DNA from: Longimicrobium sp.
Lineage (GTDB): Bacteria; Gemmatimonadota; Gemmatimonadetes; Longimicrobiales; Longimicrobiaceae
Assembly: GCA_036389795.1 (NCBI GenBank)
Contig: DASVWD010000223.1
Coordinates: 30,762 to 94,761, forward strand
Direction: 5' to 3'
Length of the DNA stretch: 64,000 nucleotides
Shown here: positions 19,179 through 27,053 of the stretch, piece after piece
Layout: each line of letters opens with the position of its first letter
How positions within the stretch are numbered: position 1 is the first letter of the stretch
Program-made: the position numbers and the translations under genes
The notes under the pieces: model-generated
Databases searched by the model: none
What the model saw: the letters and a program-made list of their open reading frames with translations, nothing else
What the model was told of the DNA's origin: nothing

Positions 19179-19340
19179 CTACTTCTCCGACCGGGTCTCC
19201 TGCTCCGCGAGACGGTCTTCCCAATCCTCCGGCCTCTCATCCTCGCCCCGCGACTGCCAGTAGGCATCGTGCTCGGGGTTGAGTTGATTGGCCCGGTTGT
19301 CGATTTCCGCCTGCGGGCGGTCGCTGCTGCGCTTCGTCAT
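19179..19340 (-). CDS. Small acidic hypothetical protein
   Basis: 53 residues, highly charged: 'MTKRSSDRPQAEIDNRANQ' then 'LNPEHDAYWQSRG', ending in Glu/Asp/Arg-rich sequence. No membrane segment or signal peptide. The tight spacing, with a good terminator directly downstream, supports a real gene. The composition resembles small plasmid-borne orphan proteins. I do not recognise a family; an anti-restriction or regulatory role would be a guess. Confidence 0.5.
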   Translation of the reverse strand: MTKRSSDRPQAEIDNRANQLNPEHDAYWQSRGEDERPEDWEDRLAEQETRSEK

Positions 19341-19498
19341 CTCGCCATCCTCCAGTTGAAGGCCGAGCAAGCCGGAATGGCCAGCTCCGAGTGACCGTGC
19401 CTGGGGATGCCGAGTGCCGTGCTCCAATACCGCAAACGAATGATAACGCCCTCGCCGACGGCCGCAAGCGTCATTCAGATCGCCGTGTTGCTACCTTG

Positions 19499-21547
19499 TC
19501 ACGCGTACATCGGATTCTGCTTGAACAGCGGCTTGCCGTCCGCCCCACGGAACTCCGGGTCGGTGAGGTAGTTGATCTTGTCCACCAGCAGCGGCGAGCT
19601 CCCCTTCACGAAGAGCAGCTGCTTGGAAGGCGGCAGCCGCAGCACCTCGTCGGCCATGAGGAGCCGTCTCCCTTTTTCCGAGACCGACTCGCCGTAGTTC
19701 GTTGAGTGCCCGCTGCTCTTCCCATAGCTCCGGCCCTTGCCGGAAGATCCACCTTCGGTGAACAGCGTGGTCTCACCCGTCATCCTCGACAGCAGATCGG
19801 CGGTAGTCCAGTCGTTCGTGCCGAAGCACTGCTTGACGTCGCAGTTCGCGAAGATCGTCTCCCAGTTGTCTCTGTAGAGCCCTTTCAGCTGCGCCAAGTC
19901 CTGGATGATGACCCAGAAGAGCACGCCGTAGCCGCCTACCAAGCTGATCCCCTCGACCACCGGCCGGATGTGCCCGAGCTGCGCGAACTCGTCCAGCAGC
20001 ATCAGAATCCGGTGCGTCGGCCGGCCCGGGATGCGCGTGATCATGTTGTTGATGCACGCGATCATCATCCGGACCCAGGCCGCGTGCGTCTTCAGCGCCT
20101 CCGGCGGGATGACGAGGTAGATAGTCATCGGGACGTCGCCCTTGATGAGCGAGAGGTCCACCTGCCGCGGGCGTTTCTCGGGGTTCTCCGCCTCCAGGTC
20201 GGAGCCGGGCGGAGGCACCAGCACGTTGGCCATCGGGATCGAATCCAGGAAGTCGATCCCGCGCTGGGCGGTGCTGATCACGCCCGTGCGCTCGCGCTCC
20301 TCCTTCTGCTGCAGCCGCGCGACGCCCCGGCGGACCAGCTCGTTGTCGCTGTTTCCCATCTGCTTCAGGAGCTTGTTGAACTCCTCCGCCGGGAGGGTGA
20401 GGAGCTCGCGCACCTTCATGAGGGTGCGCTCCTCGCGCCGGCCGTTGAACTCGTCGCAGACGTACAACATGAAGCAGGCGAGGAGCGAGCGGCCCTCGTC
20501 CGAGAAGTGCCGGTTCTCCTTCCCGTCCTCCTCCACCAGCATCTCCGCCAGCGTCTTGCAGTCGTCCAGCGCGCGGTCCTTCCGCGAGCCGTGTGTGTCG
20601 ATGGTATCGAGCGGGTTCGCGTAGGCGTGGAGAGCGTGCTCGTACCCCGTGACGCGGAACGGATCGAGGACGTAGACCTCGCCGCCCGCGAAGAGCCGCT
20701 GCTTGTGCGTGACGTGGAAGTTCTCCCCCTTAATGTCCATGCACACCACGGAGCCCGGGTACCACAGGAGCGAGGGAACGACCGCGCCGACGCCCTTCCC
20801 GGAGCGGGTGGGCGCCATGGTGAGGATGTGGCTTGGACCGCGGTACCAGAGCAGATGCCCCGGCCGGGAGCGCCGCGGCCACGAGGACGCGGTGGAGGGT
20901 GGGAGCCGGCCGATCATGACACCGGGCATGCCCTTCTTCCCGGCACGTTGCCGCTTCTCCCACCGCAGCCCCTCCTCCGGCGAAAGGAGGAGCTCCTTCC
21001 CGGTGCCGAACGCGGCGGTGCCGTGCGCGTTCGAGGCGTGCTTGACGGAGCCGCCGAGGCAGAGGTAGCCGCCGGTGCAGAGCGCGGCGAGGAAGGCGGC
21101 CATCCCCACCGGGACCGCGCCGTCGAAGATCGCCTGCAGGGGCGCCCACTGGGCGGCGTCGTGTGCCGTCGCGCCGTGGAACGCGACCCTCCACTGGACG
21201 ACGCGGCTGGGGGGGTAGAAGGGCCCGCGCGCGGCCGCGAACGCCGCCAGCGCGACAAGCCCCAGCAGGGGGGCGGCGTGGCGTGCGTGTGGAACCCGCC
21301 AGCAGGCCGCGCCGATCAGGAGCGCGGCCAGGCCCAGGGCCACGCAGAGCGCAGGCGGGTAGGCGTCGCGGGGATAGAGCGCGGGGCCGAGGTTGGGGTG
21401 ATAGCCCAGACGGTCGGCGGCGTACTGCGTGGCGGCGGCGAAGCCCGCGAGGGCGGAGGCGGCGACGAGCGCTGCCACCGTGTAGGGGTGGACCGGGGCG
21501 CCCTGCCGCGTCTTCCGGAAGCGCAGCGTGTCGGGGGAGACGGACAT
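19499..21547 (-). CDS. traG: TraG/VirD4 type IV coupling protein
   Basis: 682 residues. Four hydrophobic segments in the first 165 residues form the membrane domain. The Walker A motif 'APTRSGKGVGAVVPS' starts near residue 244, followed by 'SVVCMDIKGENF'. Walker B is 'RILMLLDEFAQLG' and the T4CP signature is 'GVLFWVIIQDLAQLKGLY'. It delivers the relaxase-DNA complex to the secretion channel and hydrolyses ATP. It is the last gene of the trbG-trbI-traG operon. In Tn4371-type elements traG normally precedes trbB, so the gene has moved to the end here. The tail 'LFKQNPMYA' is short and intact. Confidence 0.94.
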   Translation of the reverse strand: MSVSPDTLRFRKTRQGAPVHPYTVAALVAASALAGFAAATQYAADRLGYHPNLGPALYPRDAYPPALCVALGLAALLIGAACWRVPHARHAAPLLGLVALAAFAAARGPFYPPSRVVQWRVAFHGATAHDAAQWAPLQAIFDGAVPVGMAAFLAALCTGGYLCLGGSVKHASNAHGTAAFGTGKELLLSPEEGLRWEKRQRAGKKGMPGVMIGRLPPSTASSWPRRSRPGHLLWYRGPSHILTMAPTRSGKGVGAVVPSLLWYPGSVVCMDIKGENFHVTHKQRLFAGGEVYVLDPFRVTGYEHALHAYANPLDTIDTHGSRKDRALDDCKTLAEMLVEEDGKENRHFSDEGRSLLACFMLYVCDEFNGRREERTLMKVRELLTLPAEEFNKLLKQMGNSDNELVRRGVARLQQKEERERTGVISTAQRGIDFLDSIPMANVLVPPPGSDLEAENPEKRPRQVDLSLIKGDVPMTIYLVIPPEALKTHAAWVRMMIACINNMITRIPGRPTHRILMLLDEFAQLGHIRPVVEGISLVGGYGVLFWVIIQDLAQLKGLYRDNWETIFANCDVKQCFGTNDWTTADLLSRMTGETTLFTEGGSSGKGRSYGKSSGHSTNYGESVSEKGRRLLMADEVLRLPPSKQLLFVKGSSPLLVDKINYLTDPEFRGADGKPLFKQNPMYA

Positions 21548-21583
21548 CGGCTTCGGGGAGGAGCGCGCGCGGCCGCCCCGCCG

Positions 21584-23041
21584 TTAGCGGCGGGACGGCT
21601 GCGTGAAGACGAGGTCGCGGTCGAGGATGATCGAGAACGGCGTCACCTGGCCCCGGCTGGTCCAGGTCGGCTTGATGTCAAGGTTCCGGCGGGTCACCTC
21701 CGCGGCGGTCTGGCCGAGCTGCTGCGCGGTGGCGTCGGCGAGCACGTCGCGCGCGGAACGGCGCTCGTCCTCACCCCGGTCGCTGCGCCCCAGGTCGAAC
21801 CCGGCGGCGATCACCGACGAGAGGAGCGCCTGGCCGAAGATCCTGCCGTAATGGTTGTTCACCCGGCCGGGAAGCCCACTCGCCCCGGTGCGCTCCCCCG
21901 CCCGCAGCGCGGGGAGCTCGTAGGTGTCGCCGTTCGGGAAGCGGATCGCCGTCCACTGCACGACCAGCCGCGCCTGGCCGGTGGCCACGTCGCTCTCGTA
22001 CGTGCCGAAGAGCCAGCTGTAGCGGGGGATCACCACCACGCGCTGGGTGGCGTCGTAGACGTTGCGGGTCACCATCCCGACCACGCTCCCGGGGAGGTCC
22101 GAGTTGACCCTGGTGTGGAGCTGGCCCTCGATGATGGTCCCGACCGGCACCACCACGCTCCCCGCCGCGGCGCCTCGCGGCGCGAGCTGCTGCGGGGCCG
22201 CCGCGCGCGGGCCGCCGCCGGAGCCACCGGTCACGTACGACGAGCGGGAGGACCGGCCGGCCGGCGCGCTCCCGTAGTCCACGAACGGCGGGGTCGCGGC
22301 GGCCGGGGGGCCCCCACCGACGGAGAAGCCGCCGCTCGCCGCCGGTGGGACGGAGCGGCGCTCCGCTTCCGCCTGCGCCGCGGCTTCCATCTCCGCGAGC
22401 GTCGGCGGCTCCGGGAGCTCGTCCTCGCCGCCCGCCTCGGCCGCCTGGCCCCGGTCGGGCGCGAACGACGCGCCGCCCTGCAGCGGCTTGGAGCGGAGCG
22501 CGGCGAGGAACGCCTCGCGGCGCGGGTTCTCGGCGGGCGCCGCAGCAGTCTCCCCGCGCGCAACCGCCGTGGAGTCGGCGGTCGCGCCGCTGTCCGGCTG
22601 CACGCCGGCCTGGTCGTAGCCCCGCGCTCCGCTCCCCGCCGGACCGTAGACCGGGGGTACCACCGTGCCGGGCGCGCCGGCGATCCGGCGCGCGGTGTCG
22701 GCAGCCTGCATCCAGCTCGGGTCCGCCTCGTTGGCCATCCCCTCGACCGCGGAGGCCGCCCCGGCGCTCTCCCGGTCCTGCTGGGAGGAAGCGGCCCTCT
22801 CTTCCGGGACCGACCGGAAGAGCATCCACAGGAGGATCGCACCCGCCACGGCCGCGAGCACGACCAAGAGCGTGCGGCGCGGGCCCTCTTCAACGGGCTC
22901 CGCTTCAGGAGCGGAGGCGGGCGGCTGGGTCGCGGGTCCGGGGGTGGGAGCGGCGTCGGCGGCAGTCACCGCGCGCCGGAGGTTGGCGGAGTCCTCGCTT
23001 CCGACGAACGCCGGATCGGCTGCGCCGGTGGGGTCGGTCAT
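21584..23041 (-). CDS. trbI: TrbI/VirB10 family conjugation core protein
   Basis: 485 residues. A short cytosolic Pro/Glu-rich N-terminus is followed by one transmembrane helix ('TLLVVLAAVAGAILLWML', about residues 50-68), a long Ala/Gly-rich periplasmic linker and the C-terminal TrbI/VirB10 beta-barrel: 'GSVVVPVGTIIEGQLHTRVN', 'LPGSVVGMVTRNVYD', 'VVIPRYSWLFGTYES', 'FDLGRS'. It bridges inner and outer membranes and passes the energy signal to the outer channel. Its start overlaps the trbG stop by four bases. Confidence 0.93.
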   Translation of the reverse strand: MTDPTGAADPAFVGSEDSANLRRAVTAADAAPTPGPATQPPASAPEAEPVEEGPRRTLLVVLAAVAGAILLWMLFRSVPEERAASSQQDRESAGAASAVEGMANEADPSWMQAADTARRIAGAPGTVVPPVYGPAGSGARGYDQAGVQPDSGATADSTAVARGETAAAPAENPRREAFLAALRSKPLQGGASFAPDRGQAAEAGGEDELPEPPTLAEMEAAAQAEAERRSVPPAASGGFSVGGGPPAAATPPFVDYGSAPAGRSSRSSYVTGGSGGGPRAAAPQQLAPRGAAAGSVVVPVGTIIEGQLHTRVNSDLPGSVVGMVTRNVYDATQRVVVIPRYSWLFGTYESDVATGQARLVVQWTAIRFPNGDTYELPALRAGERTGASGLPGRVNNHYGRIFGQALLSSVIAAGFDLGRSDRGEDERRSARDVLADATAQQLGQTAAEVTRRNLDIKPTWTSRGQVTPFSIILDRDLVFTQPSRR

Positions 23042-24003
23042 CGGGGGCAGTCCTTCCGGTTGCGGGTGATGAGCAGTCGCTGCTCCTGCCCCTCACGCCC
23101 CGTCCCGACCACCAGCACGCCGCGCTGGAGGACCCGGTCGACCACGTAGAACCCGGCGCGCACCGCGTAGTTGACCAGGACCAGCTCGCCGCCCGGCCCC
23201 ACCTCGAACAGCGCGGGCGTCTCCGCCTGCTGCGCCGCCTCGGGGAGCTTGATGTAGGTGTGCTCCGCGTCGGCGAAGACCTGGTCGGGACGCCACGGGT
23301 AGCCGCGGTCCCGGCACATGAAGTAGCCGAAGTCGAGGGAGGTGGGATCGAACGGCGCGGCGGCCACGGCGACCTGCCGCTCCTGCTCGGCTTGGACCGC
23401 GCGCGCCTGCTCCTCCTCGTCCGCCGCGAGCCGCTGGAGCAGTTCCTCGGGGTAGTAGAAGCGGACGATCCGGTTGTAGGGGAGGTCCGGGTTCTGCCCC
23501 GCCGTGTCGCGCGCCGTGCAGGGCGGCGAGTCGAGCGTGAGCTGGTAGAGCCGCCGGTCGGTGGGGATGGTGAGGTTGGTGGTCAGGTTGCAGTCGCTGG
23601 GCTGCACGACCACGAGCGTGGTGTTGCGCGGCCCTGGCGTGGTGCCCACGAACCAGCGCTCGGAGTCGCCCACGTAGGGCTTGAACTCCGAGACGCCGGC
23701 CGGCGGGCGCTCGCCTTCCTCCATCTGGATGTTGCAGGCCCGCAGCGGAGCGCAGGTGAGCCGGGGCTGCGTCTGGCCGAAGGGATAGACCAGGTACGCC
23801 CCGGTCTGCAGCACCCGCGCGTGGCCGCTCCGCTGGTACTCGCGCGTGGCGGCGATCACCGCCGCGTCTTCCTGGACCGGGCGCGCCGGCGCGGTCGCGT
23901 GGGAGCCGGCCGGCGGTCCGGCCTGCGGGCCGGGCTGCGCCGCCAGGGGCGCGGGAAGGGCGAAGGCCGCCGCCAGCGCGGCGGCCCGGAGGAAACTCGT
24001 CAT
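23038..24003 (-). CDS. trbG: TrbG/VirB9 family outer channel protein
   Basis: 321 residues with a signal peptide ending at 'LPAPLAAQ'. The CagX/VirB9 domain follows: 'LQTGAYLVYPFGQTQPRLTC' and 'FVGTTPGPRNTTLVVVQPSD' in the N-lobe, 'FGYFMCRDRGYPWRPDQVFAD' and 'HTYIKLPEAAQQAETPALF' in the C-lobe. It forms the outer-membrane core with TrbI. I chose the Met with the signal sequence; an upstream extension of 20 codons has none. It heads the second trb operon, with the conserved 27-bp element 91 bases upstream. Confidence 0.93.
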   Translation of the reverse strand: MTSFLRAAALAAAFALPAPLAAQPGPQAGPPAGSHATAPARPVQEDAAVIAATREYQRSGHARVLQTGAYLVYPFGQTQPRLTCAPLRACNIQMEEGERPPAGVSEFKPYVGDSERWFVGTTPGPRNTTLVVVQPSDCNLTTNLTIPTDRRLYQLTLDSPPCTARDTAGQNPDLPYNRIVRFYYPEELLQRLAADEEEQARAVQAEQERQVAVAAAPFDPTSLDFGYFMCRDRGYPWRPDQVFADAEHTYIKLPEAAQQAETPALFEVGPGGELVLVNYAVRAGFYVVDRVLQRGVLVVGTGREGQEQRLLITRNRKDCPR

Positions 24004-24093
24004 GCGAGCTGTAAATGGAGACGCTTCGGTGTGCACGGCCGGAGCGGGCCGTGGCCCCCACACAGCCGCGCGGGCCGGCGGGCTCTCCAGCGA

Positions 24094-24120
24094 GATACCG
24101 TGACCTCCGGAGAACGGTTC
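24094..24120 (-). promoter_or_regulatory. Conserved 27-bp transfer element, copy 1 (trbG)
   Basis: On the plus strand it reads GATACCGTGACC ... GAACGGTTC. Read in the direction of trbG it is GAACCGTT-n-GGTCACGGTATC, which includes an inverted ACCGT/ACGGT pair. It ends about 90 bases before the trbG ATG. The same element occurs upstream of the trbB operon and of pilT. Confidence 0.65.
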
Positions 24121-24133
24121 TTGGGATGCGGAG

Positions 24134-24165
24134 AAGGCCGGAGCGCGGGGTCGCGCTCCGGCCTT
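24134..24165 (-). terminator. Terminator after trbF
   Basis: A perfect 13-bp stem (AAGGCCGGAGCGC / GCGCTCCGGCCTT) with a 6-base loop, 36 bases past the trbF stop. It separates the trbB-F operon from trbG-traG. Confidence 0.75.
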
Positions 24166-24200
24166 CAGGCTGGGGGTAGAGGACGGTACCGTGCCGCTGC

Positions 24201-25013
24201 TCAGCGGGAAGGCGCGTGCGCTGGCGGGGTGACGGGCTGTGAGTCAGCCGGAGCGGCGGCCGTCGGCGGGGGACCCGGCGCCGGCGCCGCGGAAGCACGC
24301 TCGCGGACGCGGTTCCACTCGATGGAGGTGATCCGGATCCCGGCGGGGTTCGCCCACACCGCCTCCTCCGTCCCACCCGGCACGAAATCCACCTTCAGCG
24401 TTCCCTGCCAGACCGACTCGGCGTACCCACCGTGCGGGGAGACGTCGAGCTCGCGCCACTGCAGGTACCACACTGGCCGGTCCACGTCCCTGGAGATGCT
24501 CACCAGCTCCACCGTACGCGACAGGTCCCGCAGCAGGAGCGCGGGGTTGCGGGAGGGAGCCGAGAAGTACCGGTCCAGCCATTGGTCGGCCTCCGGCGAC
24601 AGCAGCCGCTTGGCCGCGCGGGCGCGGTCCAGCTGGGCGACGGGATCGCCGTAGTAGATCCCGCGGACGTTCACCAGCCAGCGCCCCAGCTCCGACTCGA
24701 CGATGGCGCGGGGCGGGTCCTTGAACCGGCTCAGGTCGTCGTAGTGGATGACGCGGCCGAACTGGTCGTAGGGGATGAAGATCGGCCGCACGCCGCCGCG
24801 CAGCGCGATCATGACCAGCCCGGCCGCCAGGACGATGTTTCCGGCCCCGGACAGGTAGTTCTTCAGGCTCGACTGGTCCAGCGCCCGCGCGAGCTGCGCG
24901 AGGCGCATCTCGTATCCCTCGCGGGCGATGTCGTACCGGCTTCGGTAGGGGCCGGACTCGGCCTCCGCGCCGGGCGTGGAAGCGGCCGGGGAACGTCTCC
25001 GGAAGATGAGCAC
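24201..25013 (-). CDS. trbF: TrbF/VirB8 family inner-membrane protein
   Basis: 270 residues. A cytosolic basic N-terminus precedes one helix ('NIVLAAGLVMIALRGGVRPI', about residues 58-78), then the periplasmic NTF2-like VirB8 domain: 'YDQFGRVIHYDDLSRF', 'VYDISRDVDRPVW'-type strands ('VSISRDVDRPVWYLQWRE'), 'LKVDFVPG' and the closing 'GIRITSIEWNRVRE' typical of TrbF. It nucleates assembly of the core complex. A disordered Pro/Ala tail ends the protein. Last gene of the first trb operon. Confidence 0.9.
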   Translation of the reverse strand: MLIFRRRSPAASTPGAEAESGPYRSRYDIAREGYEMRLAQLARALDQSSLKNYLSGAGNIVLAAGLVMIALRGGVRPIFIPYDQFGRVIHYDDLSRFKDPPRAIVESELGRWLVNVRGIYYGDPVAQLDRARAAKRLLSPEADQWLDRYFSAPSRNPALLLRDLSRTVELVSISRDVDRPVWYLQWRELDVSPHGGYAESVWQGTLKVDFVPGGTEEAVWANPAGIRITSIEWNRVRERASAAPAPGPPPTAAAPADSQPVTPPAHAPSR

Positions 25014-25094
25014 GGGGCGGGCGGTTCAGGGAAATACGCGCGGAACGGCTGCGGGCTGAGCGGGAGGACGAACGGCGACCGTCCCCCCCCCCCG

Positions 25095-26204
25095 CTAGTT
25101 ACCCCGGCCGCCGTCGGAGGGACCGAAGTGGACCTCGGAGGGGAAGCGCCGGCCGACCGAGCCGGGGATCTTCCACGCGAGGTAGGCGAAGGCGACCGCC
25201 GCGAAGGTGAGCGCCACCGCGACCTGCCAGTCCAGGAACGGCGGGTTGAGCACCCAGTGCATCTCGCCGCGGGAGGCGTCGTACTTCAGCAGCCCCCGCG
25301 CGATCTGGTACAGGGTCTCGAACAGGTCGTAGCCGACGCCCGCGATCACCTGGAGGAAGAAGAAGCGGACGGCGACCTCGAGCGCGTAGCGGAAGTAGGC
25401 CTTGGCCAGCCCCGCGGTGAGGCTGAACGAGCCGAAGGGAACGAACACGATCGCGGTGTTGAGGACCAGGATGCTTTCCAGCTTCACCAGCAGCAGTTGC
25501 AGTGCGATGATGAAGTAGGCGACCACCACCACGATCGCGACCAGGAGCACCACGGCGGCCGAGTAGAGCATGGAGAACATCGCGTTCACCAGCCCGATCC
25601 CGAACGCGTTGTAGACCCCTTTGACCCAGTTCGAGAAGCGCGTGAGCAGCCCCTGCTCCTCGGGCGGCTCGAGCGGCATCCCCTGCTCGGCGCCGAGCTG
25701 GTCCACCAGCCGCTGGGCGATCTCACTGCCCTGCGTCACGATCTCGGTCGGCGTGAGCGCCATCCCTGACCGGCCGGCGATCATCCCGCCCAGATGCGCG
25801 AACGAGTCGATCACCCGCTCGGTGGTGAGGTGCGGGTAGCGGAAGAAGAACATCAGCACCGCGACCGCGCCGATCTTCCACACCAGCGAGTAGAGGATGT
25901 GGTCGATCCCGACCCGTTCCTTCTGCCACTTGAGGCTGGAGTAGGAGATCTCGAGCACCAGGAGCCCGCCGAAGAGGCCCAGCAGAAGGTTCTGCGCGTT
26001 CGCAAGCCACTCCTGCTGGCGGCTGCGGAAGATCGCCTCCAGGTCGGTCTCCCGGACACGGGGAGCCTGCGCCGCGAGGTCGGTGGCCAGCAGCGCGTGC
26101 AGCGTGAGCGCGAGCCCCAGGGCCGCGAGCGCACCGGCGAGGCACGGGTGCGCCCGCAGCCAGCGGCGGACGGCGGCGACGGCTGCGCGGGATCGCGCGC
26201 GCAT
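25095..26204 (-). CDS. trbL: TrbL/VirB6 family polytopic membrane protein
   Basis: 369 residues. A signal-like first helix is followed by five to seven further hydrophobic segments ('NLLLGLFGGLLVLEISYSSL', 'KIGAVAVLMFFFRYP', 'FSMLYSAAVVLLVAIVVVVAY', 'FFFLQVIAGVGYDLFETLY', 'WQVAVALTFAAVAFAYLA'). This layout and length fit TrbL, the inner-membrane channel component. It starts one base from the trbJ stop. A run of eleven C lies just after its stop and could be error-prone in sequencing. Confidence 0.9.
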   Translation of the reverse strand: MRARSRAAVAAVRRWLRAHPCLAGALAALGLALTLHALLATDLAAQAPRVRETDLEAIFRSRQQEWLANAQNLLLGLFGGLLVLEISYSSLKWQKERVGIDHILYSLVWKIGAVAVLMFFFRYPHLTTERVIDSFAHLGGMIAGRSGMALTPTEIVTQGSEIAQRLVDQLGAEQGMPLEPPEEQGLLTRFSNWVKGVYNAFGIGLVNAMFSMLYSAAVVLLVAIVVVVAYFIIALQLLLVKLESILVLNTAIVFVPFGSFSLTAGLAKAYFRYALEVAVRFFFLQVIAGVGYDLFETLYQIARGLLKYDASRGEMHWVLNPPFLDWQVAVALTFAAVAFAYLAWKIPGSVGRRFPSEVHFGPSDGGRGN

Positions 26205-26205
26205 G

Positions 26206-27027
26206 CTACTGCTGCGGCAGGGTGCGCTGCCGGGCGCTGCGCGCGCGCTCGATGCTGTCCTGGCGCGCGAGGACCCGGCGCCGGGCCGCCTCGTGCACGT
26301 CCTGCCGGTACGCGTCGTAGACCGCGCGGGCGGTGTCCTCCATCGCCTCCCGCGCCGCCTGGTCGGCGCGCAGCGCGACGTCCACGGCCTGCATGTTTGC
26401 CGTGCCCATCTCCAGGTTGCGCTGCATGAGCTGCTGGTCGAGCTGCTCGGCGGCGATCCGGTTCTGGATCTGCGCCACCTCCCGCTCCGTCGCCGCGCTC
26501 GCCAGGTCCAGCTTCAGCTGGTCCAGCCGGCGCTGCGAGCGGCCGATCTCCAGGTGGTGGTCGCGCGCGCTCAGGAGCACGTTGTAGGCGGCCTCGCGCG
26601 CGGCGCGGGCCTGCTGCCCGGCGGCGCGGTGGTTCCACTCCGCCAGCTCCGGGAAGGTGCTCCGGAAGAGCCGGTCGAGGTGGCTGTTCCCGTAGCCGAT
26701 GCTCTCCCCCGACCCGTAGCGCCCGTCGATCCGGTCCAGCACCTCCCCGAGCGAGGGGATGCGCAGGCGCCCGATGTGGAAGCCGCGCGCCTGCTGGATC
26801 ACGTGGTTGGCCTGGCGGGTCGCCACCACGAGCTGGCGGCCCATCTGGTTCGCCTGCAGGATGAGCTGCCCGTAGCGCAGCACCGCGTTGGCGTGGTTCG
26901 CGGGGTCGTACACGACGTCGCCGATCCCGAAGATCGCGTGCGCCGGGCGCGGCACGGCGGCCACCGCGAGCGAGGCGAGGAGGACGGCCGCGGCGCCGCG
27001 GCGCAGTCGGGGAGACGAGGGTCTCAT
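26206..27027 (-). CDS. trbJ: TrbJ/VirB5-like periplasmic conjugation protein
   Basis: 273 residues with a signal peptide ('AVLLASLAVAAVPRPAHA'). The first mature residues 'IFGIGDVVYDPANHANAV' are the classic TrbJ start. The rest is long amphipathic helix with coiled-coil character ('IGRSQRRLDQLKLDLASAAT', 'QIQNRIAAEQLDQQLMQRN'). VirB5-type proteins are minor pilus components at the tip and help recognise the recipient. It lies between trbE and trbL, as in Tn4371-type clusters. Confidence 0.88.
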   Translation of the reverse strand: MRPSSPRLRRGAAAVLLASLAVAAVPRPAHAIFGIGDVVYDPANHANAVLRYGQLILQANQMGRQLVVATRQANHVIQQARGFHIGRLRIPSLGEVLDRIDGRYGSGESIGYGNSHLDRLFRSTFPELAEWNHRAAGQQARAAREAAYNVLLSARDHHLEIGRSQRRLDQLKLDLASAATEREVAQIQNRIAAEQLDQQLMQRNLEMGTANMQAVDVALRADQAAREAMEDTARAVYDAYRQDVHEAARRRVLARQDSIERARSARQRTLPQQ

Positions 27028-27053
27028 GGTGCTTCCCTGGTGGGGTGCGGGGA

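Noticed and set aside
19706..23149. 1147-residue open frame opposite traG and trbI
   Set aside because: Shadow of two well-supported conjugation genes; no domain signal, biased to Arg/Ala/Gly.
25085..25095. Run of eleven C after trbL
   Set aside because: Homopolymer next to a stop codon; no functional meaning inferred, though it is a place to expect base-calling errors.
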